This document shows positions 1-5,740 of a stretch of DNA of 5,740 nt, piece by piece. The translations under genes were made by a program, and so were the position numbers. The first letter of the stretch is position 1. Each line of letters opens with the position of its first letter. The stretch is from Clostridia bacterium (GTDB taxonomy: Bacteria; Bacillota; Clostridia; Oscillospirales; Acutalibacteraceae): contig JAGBSR010000208.1 of NCBI GenBank assembly GCA_017631745.1, positions 1 to 5,740 of the forward strand. The letters are read 5' to 3'. The notes beneath the pieces are model-generated. The model made no database searches and was not told where the DNA came from. It saw only the letters and a program-made list of their open reading frames with translations.

Positions 1-234
1 AAGAAGCAGATAAAAGCTTCTGAGCTTAAGGTTTTATCCTTTGAAAAAACAGCTCAAGAGGAAAACAATATTTATACCATAGTATTCAAGCCCTTCCGCG
101 TTTTTGACAGCAAGCTTTCCCTTAAGCTTATTTACAGTGCGGCAAATGATAACCCCGTAATAAGAAAGCACATAGAGCTTTCTTTCGACAAGCGCGGTAA
201 TAAGGCTGTGGCTCTTGAATGTATTGATTTTTAG
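1..234 (+). pseudogene. 5'-truncated N-terminal part of GH36-like glycoside hydrolase, ending at an in-frame TAG
   Basis: The frame is open from base 1 to a TAG at 232-234 and encodes 77 residues with no start in the window, so the gene begins upstream. The text contains a run such as NPVIRKHIELSF, which resembles the N-terminal beta-supersandwich of GH36-type alpha-galactosidases (a 'pvirR..el.N' like strand pattern). Directly after the TAG, in the same frame, 27 further codons lead into the methionine at 316 with motifs that fit the same domain (CWSIPKQADSHVPGY, then GQPLYVDSLFFGAEFPA). The fragment is therefore the front part of the downstream hydrolase rather than a separate gene. It is called a pseudogene fragment because of the nonsense codon; a sequencing error or read-through are the alternatives. 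Confidence 0.7.
232..234 (+). other. In-frame amber codon splitting the glycoside hydrolase gene
   Basis: TAG lies between ...ALECIDF and SLRFDSSLSCW... in a frame that is otherwise open from base 1 to 2451. A single base change from CAG, GAG or AAG would restore a sense codon. It is a pure substitution, with no frame change across it. No Shine-Dalgarno sequence precedes the next in-frame ATG at 316, so efficient restart there is not evident. The roughly 1,750 other codons in the three coding frames contain no TAG, and Gln is written CAG or CAA throughout, which argues against general reassignment of TAG. Confidence 0.85.
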
Positions 235-315
235 TCGCTTCGTTTTGATTCATCTCTCAGCTGTTGGAGCATACCCAAGCAGGCAGATTCCCATGTACCG
301 GGCTATGCCCTTGAA

Positions 316-2451
316 ATGGGTCAGCCCTTGTATGTTGACAGCTTATTCTTCGGTGCGGAGTTTCCTGCGTGCCTTAATAAAATAGAAAAAGGCGTTACCT
401 CAATTTGCTATTACAGCGGTAAAAAGCTGACGGATATAATGAAAAACAATCTCTTTGTCAGCTGCGATGCCGTTGTCGGTGGAGCAGACGGAAACACCTT
501 CCCGCAGGTACAAAGAGCCTTTTTCGACTATATCAAAACTATCTCCAAGCCCATAAAGCTCAGACGGCAGTATAATTCCTGGTATGACCATATGCTCAAT
601 ATCACAAGAGAAAATGTCTACGGCTCATTCCTTGAAATTGAAAAGGCTATGACCAAAACAGGTGAAAAGCCTCTTGATTGCTATGTTGCAGACGACGGCT
701 GGAATGATTACTCAAAGGGCTTCTGGGGCTTCAATGAAAAATTCCCTGATGAGCTCTATCCCTTCTCGGCTCTTGCAGGCGCACTTTCCTCTAACTTCGG
801 TCTGTGGCTCGGCCCAAGAGGCGGATATACAAACGATACAATAAAATTTGCAAGACATATAGAAAAAGCGGGCAACGGCTATGTAAACAAAAACAGCAAG
901 GACATCTGTGTTGCAAGCGACAAGTACGTTGCCAAAACATCAGAGCTGATGCTTGATTTTCAAAAGCGCTTTGACCTTAACTACTGGAAGCTTGACGGCT
1001 TTGCTCAGAGACCCTGCAAAAATAAGCGCCACGGTCATATGACCGGCGGTAACAGCTATATGTATTTCTACACCGATGTGTGGGAAAAGTGGACTGCAGT
1101 TTTTGATAAGCTCTATGCAAACAGCAAGGGCAACTATTGGATAAATCTCACCTGCTATGCTCCTCCGAGCCCCTGGTTTCTCAGATATGTCAGCAGCCTT
1201 TGGATGCAGGTAAGTGATGATGTAGGCTTCATCGGCAAAAAAGGTCAGCTAAGCGACAAAGACAGAATGTTATCATACAGAGACGAAAAATATTTCGATT
1301 TCTATAAGGACAGACAGTTCCAATTGCCTCAGAGGGCACTGTACAACCACGACCCAATATACGGCAACGAGGCCAAGGTTGAAATGAGCGACGAGGATTT
1401 CAGAGTTTATCTTTTCACTATGGCAATGCGCGGCACCTGCTTCTGGGAGCTTTATTACAGCTATAATATGATGAACGAGGCGAAGTGGCGCATAAACTAC
1501 AGCGTGCTTCGTTTCCTTGAAGATAATATAGAGGTACTTGCCAACTCGGTTATTTTCGGTGGCAGACCTTCAAAATCTCAGGTGTACGGCTTCAGCGCCT
1601 TCCTTGATAACGAGGGCATACTGTGCCTTAGAAACTCCTCGGGTGAAGCCACAGAATACACAGTCGGTCTCGACGAGAAAATAGGCGTGAACAAAAACCT
1701 CATCTATGCTCCTATGGTGCAGATATTGCCTTATAACAATAAGGGTATCGGTGATATTTACAGCTACGGCGATACCGTTAAAGTGAGTCTTGCACCTTAC
1801 GAGACAAAGATACTTCATTTCGGCAGAAAGACAAAGGAGCTTAAAGCTGAATATATAACAGTGATAAACGAAAACACTCTTCAGGTGACCTTCAATCAGC
1901 CGATAAATATCGGCAATACCGAGTGCAGTGCAAATGAAATATCAAAAATCAGGCTTTTAGAGGACTATATGACCGCTGAAATCACCTTCAAGGAAAAATT
2001 CAACAAAAATAACTCCTTGACTTTGTGCAATATTAAGGACATTATAGGCGGAAGTTTTCACACAGATATCACTTTTATGTGTTATGATAACTTCGTTGTA
2101 ACAGATTATCTTACCGGTAAGGGTGCATTTTCCGTCAAAGCCACACTCAGCTCAGAGGACCAATGTGTTCTTATGAGTCAGGGTGAGGAAATAAGCCTTA
2201 GTGTCGGTGACGACAGATATGTTTATTTCAAGGTCGGCAATGTCACTCTTAAATCCGCCTCAAGTGTCAGAGATAAGGTTCAGGTTATGGCGGTACGCGA
2301 AAAGACGGGCGCTCTTAAAATTTATCTCGACGGTGTTCTTGACAGCGGAATTTACGCAGGCTTGTATGACATCAGACAAGCTCAGGTATACCGTTACAAC
2401 GAGGGTAAAGTAGTATTTTATAATAAAGCCTTTGCTTACGACGAGGTTTGA
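316..2451 (+). CDS. GH36-like (clan GH-D) alpha-galactosidase / alpha-N-acetylgalactosaminidase-type hydrolase, main open part
   Basis: This is probably a retaining glycosidase that removes terminal alpha-linked galactose or GalNAc. Residue numbers start at the ATG at 316, but this ATG is internal: it has no ribosome binding site, and the frame is open back to the TAG at 232. Residues ~85-410 form the (beta/alpha)8 barrel: YNSWYD (86-91), ADDGW (125-129), FGLWLGPRGG (161-170), then YWKLD, with D227 as candidate nucleophile, and WMQVSDD, with D301 or D302 as candidate acid/base. The ~74-residue gap between the two acids is close to that of GH36. The usual C-SGGGRFD loop is replaced by C280-YAPPSPWF, so specificity may differ. 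Residues ~410-503 are a C-terminal beta-sandwich, ~507-590 resemble an SbsA/Ig-like domain, and ~596-690 are LamG-like (LKIYLDGVLDSG). The two appended domains may bind sugar. Localisation is unknown because the N-terminus lies outside the window. Family is fairly sure; substrate is not. Confidence 0.75.
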   Translation: MGQPLYVDSLFFGAEFPACLNKIEKGVTSICYYSGKKLTDIMKNNLFVSCDAVVGGADGNTFPQVQRAFFDYIKTISKPIKLRRQYNSWYDHMLNITRENVYGSFLEIEKAMTKTGEKPLDCYVADDGWNDYSKGFWGFNEKFPDELYPFSALAGALSSNFGLWLGPRGGYTNDTIKFARHIEKAGNGYVNKNSKDICVASDKYVAKTSELMLDFQKRFDLNYWKLDGFAQRPCKNKRHGHMTGGNSYMYFYTDVWEKWTAVFDKLYANSKGNYWINLTCYAPPSPWFLRYVSSLWMQVSDDVGFIGKKGQLSDKDRMLSYRDEKYFDFYKDRQFQLPQRALYNHDPIYGNEAKVEMSDEDFRVYLFTMAMRGTCFWELYYSYNMMNEAKWRINYSVLRFLEDNIEVLANSVIFGGRPSKSQVYGFSAFLDNEGILCLRNSSGEATEYTVGLDEKIGVNKNLIYAPMVQILPYNNKGIGDIYSYGDTVKVSLAPYETKILHFGRKTKELKAEYITVINENTLQVTFNQPINIGNTECSANEISKIRLLEDYMTAEITFKEKFNKNNSLTLCNIKDIIGGSFHTDITFMCYDNFVVTDYLTGKGAFSVKATLSSEDQCVLMSQGEEISLSVGDDRYVYFKVGNVTLKSASSVRDKVQVMAVREKTGALKIYLDGVLDSGIYAGLYDIRQAQVYRYNEGKVVFYNKAFAYDEV

Positions 2452-2460
2452 TTATATAAA
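2432..2460 (+). promoter_or_regulatory. Possible weak promoter for the LRR/FN3 gene
   Basis: TTGCTT (2432-2437) and TATAAA (2455-2460) are separated by 17 bases. The -10 box matches five of six consensus bases, but the -35 box matches only three. It overlaps the end of the hydrolase gene and would start transcription near 2467, just before the palindrome. Because the intergenic gap is only 41 bases, co-transcription with the hydrolase is equally possible. Confidence 0.3.
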
Positions 2461-2467
2461 GCATATA

Positions 2468-2483
2468 CTTTCATATATGAAAG
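2468..2483. repeat. 16-base perfect palindrome overlapping the Shine-Dalgarno sequence
   Basis: CTTTCATATATGAAAG equals its own reverse complement. Its last three bases (AAG, 2481-2483) are the first half of the AAGGAG ribosome binding site at 2481-2486. As RNA it could fold into a 6-bp stem with a TATA loop that hides part of the site; as DNA it could be an operator. No T-run follows, so it is not a terminator. The function is not established. Confidence 0.4.
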
Positions 2484-2492
2484 GAGATTTTA

Positions 2493-4178
2493 ATGGTTAA
2501 AGCATCAAAAAAAATCACAATGACTGTTTTTCTCGCAGTAGTGCTTACGGTTTGTCTTTTTGCTTTTTCGGCATCGGCAGCAACCGAAGGGCCCTACACT
2601 TACGAGATAAACAACGGTGAGGTAACAATTACACACTGCGACCCCGACGGAATTTCAGGTGATATCACAATTCCCAAGAGTCTCGGCGGTATCAGAGTAA
2701 CCGCCATCGGTGAGAGAGCATTCTATTATTGTAACGGAATCAACAGTGTTACAATTGAAGACAATATCAAGAGTATTGCACCTCAGGCTTTCGCTATGTG
2801 CGGCGCTCTTTCAGAGGTTATTCTTCCTGATAGTCTCGTAGAAATTGCAGACGGCACATTTGCTGATTGTACTAATCTGGCGAAAGTCAGCCTTTCTAAA
2901 ACACAGATAAAAACTATTGGTGCAAATGCTTTTTCAGGCTGTGAGTTTATTGAGACAATCACTTTACCGGATACTCTCGAAACAGTAGACGAGGGAGCCT
3001 TCAAGGGTTGCTGGGGTCTCAGAACGGTAATCGTTGGAAATAATACAAAATCTATCGGCAAGAGTGCTTTTGCAAACTGCTATAACCTTAGCGATATATA
3101 TTATGCAGGTGAAAAAGAGGCCTTTGACAAAATTGCAATAGCTGAGGGCAACGAAAGCTTGAAGTCGGCATATGCTTATTACAATCACATTCATGTTTAC
3201 GACGATGTGGAAAAAATCCGCGATGGTGACTGTGTAATCAAGAGCAGAAAAATTTACACCTGTCGTTGCAGTGATTACTACAATGAATTCAAATACGGCG
3301 CCCACAGCTATAAGACAGTAACAACAAAGGCAACCTTCAAAGCAGACGGCAAAACAGAAAGCAAATGCAAGCTCTGCGGAAATGTAAAAAAGACAACGGT
3401 AATTCCCAAGGTTGTTGCCAAACTTTCAAAAACCGATTATACATACACAGGCAAGGCGATTACACCCACTGTCAGTGTTAAAAATTCCAAGGGCACAGCT
3501 CTTACAAAGGATAAGTCCTACACTCTTAAATATTCAAGCGGCAGAACTGAAATGGGAGAGTACTATGTTAAGGTAACTCTCAGCGGCAGCAAGTATTCAG
3601 GCTCAACAAAGCTTTATTTCAACATCGTTCCCGGCAAGGCTGCTGTCACTGCCAAGACAGACACCGACAGCGTTACACTTACCTGGAATAAGGTAACAGG
3701 TGCAAAGGGCTATAAGGTTTATTCCTATAATCCCCAAACCAAGAAATACAAGGCGCTCAAAACAGTGTCAGGCACAACCTATACTATAGAAAAGCTTGAC
3801 AGCGCCACAGAATACACCTACACTGTCAGAGCTTATGCCAAGGCAGGCAGTGAAACAATCTGGGGCAGTCACAGCGCAGTAACAACAGCAACAGCACCAA
3901 AAAGCGTAAAGCTTTCGTCTGTTTCTTCGGGGAACGCGGGCAAGGCGGTGCTTAAATGGTCAAAGCTTCCCGCCGACGGATATGAGATCTATATGGCAGA
4001 AAACGGCGGAAAGTACAAAAAGATAAAAACCGTAACAAAAAACACAACTGTTACTTATACCAAAGCTTCACTTAAGTCGGGCGTGAAATATTCCTTCAAA
4101 ATCCGCGCTTATGTGAGTGTTGACGGTGCCAAAGTCTACGGCGCATACAGTAATGTGAAAACTGTGAGTATCAAATAA
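2493..4178 (+). CDS. Secreted BspA-like LRR_5 protein with Cys/His repeats, Ig-like module and two FN3 domains
   Basis: This is an exported modular protein of 561 residues, probably for adhesion or binding at the cell surface; no enzyme domain is visible. The start is set by AAGGAG at 2481-2486, six bases before the ATG. The signal peptide has a Lys-rich n-region, a hydrophobic core at ~10-25 and an ASA/A cleavage site near 29-30. Residues ~57-200 hold six LRR_5 units of the BspA type, with the 'IG..AF..C' signature at phenylalanines 77, 100, 123, 147, 170 and 193, a near-perfect 23-residue period. Residues ~233-305 contain two decayed Cys/His units. Residues ~307-380 form an Ig-like module around DYTYTGKAITPTVSV. 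Two FN3 domains follow (~382-467 and ~471-560), with matching GYKVY/GYEIY and VRAYA/IRAYV strands. There is no LPXTG motif, SLH domain, dockerin or C-terminal membrane segment, so it is either released or held non-covalently. It lies 41 bases after the hydrolase and may share its transcript. Confidence 0.9.
   Translation: MVKASKKITMTVFLAVVLTVCLFAFSASAATEGPYTYEINNGEVTITHCDPDGISGDITIPKSLGGIRVTAIGERAFYYCNGINSVTIEDNIKSIAPQAFAMCGALSEVILPDSLVEIADGTFADCTNLAKVSLSKTQIKTIGANAFSGCEFIETITLPDTLETVDEGAFKGCWGLRTVIVGNNTKSIGKSAFANCYNLSDIYYAGEKEAFDKIAIAEGNESLKSAYAYYNHIHVYDDVEKIRDGDCVIKSRKIYTCRCSDYYNEFKYGAHSYKTVTTKATFKADGKTESKCKLCGNVKKTTVIPKVVAKLSKTDYTYTGKAITPTVSVKNSKGTALTKDKSYTLKYSSGRTEMGEYYVKVTLSGSKYSGSTKLYFNIVPGKAAVTAKTDTDSVTLTWNKVTGAKGYKVYSYNPQTKKYKALKTVSGTTYTIEKLDSATEYTYTVRAYAKAGSETIWGSHSAVTTATAPKSVKLSSVSSGNAGKAVLKWSKLPADGYEIYMAENGGKYKKIKTVTKNTTVTYTKASLKSGVKYSFKIRAYVSVDGAKVYGAYSNVKTVSIK
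2661..3092 (+). repeat. Six BspA-type LRR_5 repeats
   Basis: The coding repeat has units of ~23 residues, each ending in a variant of I-G-x2-A-F-x2-C: AIGERAFYYC, IAPQAFAMC, IADGTFADC, IGANAFSGC, VDEGAFKGC and IGKSAFANC. These match the leucine-rich repeat type 5 known from BspA surface proteins of oral and gut bacteria and from Trichomonas. The Phe spacing is 23, 23, 24, 23 and 23 residues. The protein sequence repeats clearly, but the DNA has diverged. Confidence 0.85.
3189..3407 (+). repeat. Two degenerate Cys/His units like those of the downstream gene
   Basis: Unit one has C247, then C257-x-C259 (CRC in place of CxxC) and H271. Unit two follows with ATF in place of the usual ATC (F282), then KCKLCG (C292, C295) and the IPK ending in place of IPAxGH. 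Order and spacing follow the repeat of the gene at 4321, but each unit has lost a canonical Cys position, so full metal binding is doubtful. The units sit as a linker between the LRR and Ig-like parts. Confidence 0.65.
3633..4175 (+). repeat. Two tandem fibronectin type III domains
   Basis: Two ~90-residue modules align with each other: SVTLTWNKVTGAKGYKVY with AVLKWSKLPADGYEIY, KYKALKTV with KYKKIKTV, and YTYTVRAYAKAGSETIWG with YSFKIRAYVSVDGAKVYG. The conserved Trp of strand B (W398, W489) and the Tyr-rich strand pattern are typical of bacterial FN3 spacer or binding modules in extracellular proteins. The second reaches the C-terminus. Confidence 0.8.
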
Positions 4179-4250
4179 ATACAAACGGTTAATAAATTTT
4201 GATCATTGTTTTGCGGCTATGTCTCAATTGCAAATAATATACGACAGCTA

Positions 4251-4280
4251 TTGACTTTAAAACGCAAAATGTGATATATT
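4251..4280 (+). promoter_or_regulatory. Extended -10 sigma-A-type promoter for the Cys-repeat gene
   Basis: TTGACT (4251-4256) and TATATT (4275-4280) are 18 bases apart, and a TG at 4272-4273 gives the extended form TGnTATATT. Transcription would start near 4286-4288, leaving a ~33-base leader with GGAGG at 4307-4311. This is the best promoter in the window and lies in the 142-base gap after the FN3 protein gene. No convincing terminator hairpin with a T-run was found in that gap, so read-through from upstream is possible. Confidence 0.7.
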
Positions 4281-4320
4281 TGTCTACACAGGATTTTATT
4301 CAAAACGGAGGTTTAAAGAC

Positions 4321-5740
4321 ATGAATAAAACAACAAAAAAAGTTTTGTCATTAGTGTTAATGATGATTATGCTCCTTTCATCAATTCCTATGACAGCATT
4401 TGCTGCTAAAGAGTGTCTGAGTTTATATGACACTCACGAGTTTGGCACATATGTAACTACAACTGCTCCCACCTGTTCATCAAAGGGTGTTGCTACAGCA
4501 GAATGTACAAGATTATTATGTAATGCTAAATCAACTCAGGAGCTTGCAATTGTTCCCACAGCTCATAAGCCTAAGAATGTTGCAGAAAAGGCTGCTACAT
4601 GCGATAAGCCCGGTCATACAGAGGGCGTTATCTGTGAATACTGCCTTGTAACAATCAGCGGTTGCCAGCTTATCCCTGCATTAGGTCACGATTCAAAGGT
4701 AACTGTAACAGCAAAAGAACCTACTTGCACAGATAACGGTAACACTGCAGGCACAAAGTGCAGCGTTTGCGGTACTGTTACTACAGGTGCTGTAGATCGT
4801 CCTGCTACAGGTCACGATTTCACAGAAATTATCAATCCTCACCCCAACTGCAAAACTCAGACTAACGGTAAGAAAACAAAGAAGTGCCTTACCTGCGGTC
4901 ATACCGAGTCAGAAATTACAGTTGAATGGGCCCACAGCTACGGTAGCTGGAAGACAACAAAAACAGCTACATGTAAAGAAGAAGGCTCAAGAAAGAGAAC
5001 CTGCCTTGTTTGCGATTATGTAGATACTCAGGTTGTTGAAAAGCTCAGCCATACACTTACAACTATCGCTGCTAAAGATGCAACCTGCACAGAAGCAGGC
5101 TACACAGCAGGTAAGGAATGCTCAAAGTGTGATTATAAAGAAGGCAAGGAAACTATCGCTGCAAAGGGTCACACATTAGAGGTTGTTCCCGGCACACCCG
5201 CAACCTGCACAGCTAAGGGTAAGACAGACGCAACAAGATGCTCAGTTTGTAAGATTGTTTTAACAGCAGCTGCTGACATTGCTGCTCTCGGTCACGATAT
5301 GAAGAAAGATGCTTCTTCAGTTGAAGCTACCTGCACAACAACAGGTACTCTCGTAGAGAAGTGCTCAAGATGCACAAATACAACAACAAAAACTATCCCC
5401 GTAACTCACGCGGTTGAATGGTCAATCCTCAAGGAAGCAGACTGCACAACAGCAGGTAAGAAGATGGGCTACTGCGCTAAGTGTAACAGCAAGGTAGAGG
5501 AAATCATCCCTGCAACAGGCCATAAGGTAACCGGCAGCGGTTCATGGCTTGAAAAGGTAGCTGCTACATGTACAAAAGAAGGCGTAATGGAAGCTAACTG
5601 TTCAGTTTGCGGTAAGAAGACAACAAAGACAATTCCCGCACTCGGTCACACAGAGGTTGTTTATAAGCTTGCTGAAGCTCCGACTTGCCAGAAGGTTGGC
5701 TACACAGAAAGCAAATATTGCTCAGTTTGTAAGACAGTAA
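4321..5740 (+). CDS. Secreted protein built of at least eleven CxxC/His repeats (3' end outside window)
   Basis: The frame is open from the ATG at 4321 to the window end (473 codons visible) and continues beyond it. GGAGG at 4307-4311, nine bases upstream, sets the start. The signal peptide has KTTKK at its N-terminus, a Leu/Met-rich core at ~8-23 and an AFA/A cleavage site at 28-29. Everything after ~residue 39 is a chain of ~40-residue units of form (A)TC-x3-G...C-x2-C...I-P-A-x-G-H. Each supplies three Cys and one His, as in a zinc ribbon, so I infer extracellular metal binding or a Cys-stabilised stalk. Similar units are common in secreted proteins of gut Ruminococcus/Eubacterium-type bacteria, but I know of no established function. 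No enzyme domain or anchor is visible so far; both could lie downstream. Codons are biased (Thr mostly ACA/ACT, Ala nearly always GCT/GCA, Ser often TCA) and less mixed than in the hydrolase gene. With its own promoter, this hints at high expression. Confidence 0.9.
   Translation, partial: MNKTTKKVLSLVLMMIMLLSSIPMTAFAAKECLSLYDTHEFGTYVTTTAPTCSSKGVATAECTRLLCNAKSTQELAIVPTAHKPKNVAEKAATCDKPGHTEGVICEYCLVTISGCQLIPALGHDSKVTVTAKEPTCTDNGNTAGTKCSVCGTVTTGAVDRPATGHDFTEIINPHPNCKTQTNGKKTKKCLTCGHTESEITVEWAHSYGSWKTTKTATCKEEGSRKRTCLVCDYVDTQVVEKLSHTLTTIAAKDATCTEAGYTAGKECSKCDYKEGKETIAAKGHTLEVVPGTPATCTAKGKTDATRCSVCKIVLTAAADIAALGHDMKKDASSVEATCTTTGTLVEKCSRCTNTTTKTIPVTHAVEWSILKEADCTTAGKKMGYCAKCNSKVEEIIPATGHKVTGSGSWLEKVAATCTKEGVMEANCSVCGKKTTKTIPALGHTEVVYKLAEAPTCQKVGYTESKYCSVCKTV
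4465..5740 (+). repeat. Array of eleven C-x10-12-C-x2-C-x12-15-H units
   Basis: First-Cys positions of the units are residues 52, 94, 136, 177, 218, 256, 296, 338, 375, 417 and 456, spaced 37-42 residues apart. The paired cysteines fall at 62/67, 105/108, 147/150, 189/192, 228/231, 267/270, 307/310, 348/351, 385/388, 427/430 and 467/470. The closing His falls at 82, 123, 165, 205, 244, 284, 325, 363, 401 and 443, and that of the last unit lies outside the window. Only the first unit breaks the CxxC rule (CTRLLC). The second has an extra C115. DNA identity is patchy: the 16-base string TGCTCAGTTTGTAAGA occurs at 5239-5254 and 5719-5734. Confidence 0.9.

Noticed and set aside
232..234. TAG reassigned to an amino acid (phage-like code or pyrrolysine)
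   Set aside because: Only one TAG occurs in about 1,750 in-frame codons, Gln uses CAG/CAA everywhere, and glycosidases are not known pyrrolysine proteins. A nonsense mutation or an error is simpler.
400..591. Minus-strand 63-residue frame in the hydrolase gene
   Set aside because: It is antisense to well-patterned hydrolase sequence and has no recognisable motif.
2783..3305. Two overlapping minus-strand open frames in the LRR gene
   Set aside because: They are antisense to regular LRR and Cys/His units, overlap each other, and show no domain pattern of their own.
4179..4250. Intrinsic terminator after the FN3 protein gene
   Set aside because: Only weak, interrupted pairings (such as GCTATGTC with GACAGC) and no GC-rich stem followed by a T-run were found.
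4693..4902. Minus-strand open frame with a hydrophobic, signal-like N-terminus
   Set aside because: It lies wholly antisense to the Cys repeat array, has no ribosome binding site that I could see, and its composition (runs of Ser, Cys, Ala, Val) is the mirror of Thr/Ala/Cys codons in the repeats.
4465..5740. CRISPR-like or non-coding DNA repeat array
   Set aside because: The repeat is at protein level in one open frame behind a signal peptide. DNA copies are diverged and there are no constant repeats with variable spacers.
4321..5740. DNA-binding zinc-finger regulator
   Set aside because: A clear signal peptide indicates export, so the Cys/His units are extracellular and unlikely to bind DNA in the cell.

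Overview
The window reads as accessory chromosome from an anaerobic, gut-type Bacillota, most likely of the Oscillospiraceae/Ruminococcaceae kind. This is inferred from moderate-to-low GC, strong AGGAG-type ribosome binding sites, Gram-positive signal peptides, BspA-like leucine-rich repeats joined to FN3 domains, and Cys-rich surface repeats often seen in Ruminococcus/Eubacterium-like genomes. No marker gene fixes the taxon. All three genes are on the + strand.

Region 1 (1-2451) is one continuous reading frame for a large clan GH-D/GH36-like glycoside hydrolase, probably an alpha-galactosidase or alpha-N-acetylgalactosaminidase. It enters from upstream of the window and is cut by a single in-frame amber codon at 232-234. 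The homologous-looking sequence continues in the same frame on both sides. The open part after the stop carries the complete TIM-barrel, a beta-sandwich, an SbsA/Ig-like segment and a LamG-like C-terminus. It is either a recent nonsense mutant, a sequencing or assembly error, or a read-through/restart gene.

Region 2 (2452-4178) starts 41 bases later. It encodes a secreted modular protein: signal peptide, six BspA-type LRR_5 units, two degenerate Cys/His units, an Ig-like module and two FN3 domains. A 16-base perfect palindrome overlaps its Shine-Dalgarno sequence.

Region 3 (4179-5740) has a good extended -10 promoter followed by a secreted protein that runs off the right end. After the signal peptide it consists almost entirely of at least eleven ~40-residue units of pattern C-x10-12-C-x2-C-x12-15-H, which look like an extracellular metal-binding or zinc-ribbon-like array. 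Region 2 carries two decayed copies of the same unit, so the two proteins are related in module content and perhaps in function.

Taken together, the genes suggest a host-glycan or surface-interaction locus: one carbohydrate hydrolase followed by two exported, repeat-built proteins likely to act outside the cell. The functional link is inference from adjacency, strand and shared modules. No RNA genes, CRISPR arrays, insertion sequences or convincing intrinsic terminators were seen.
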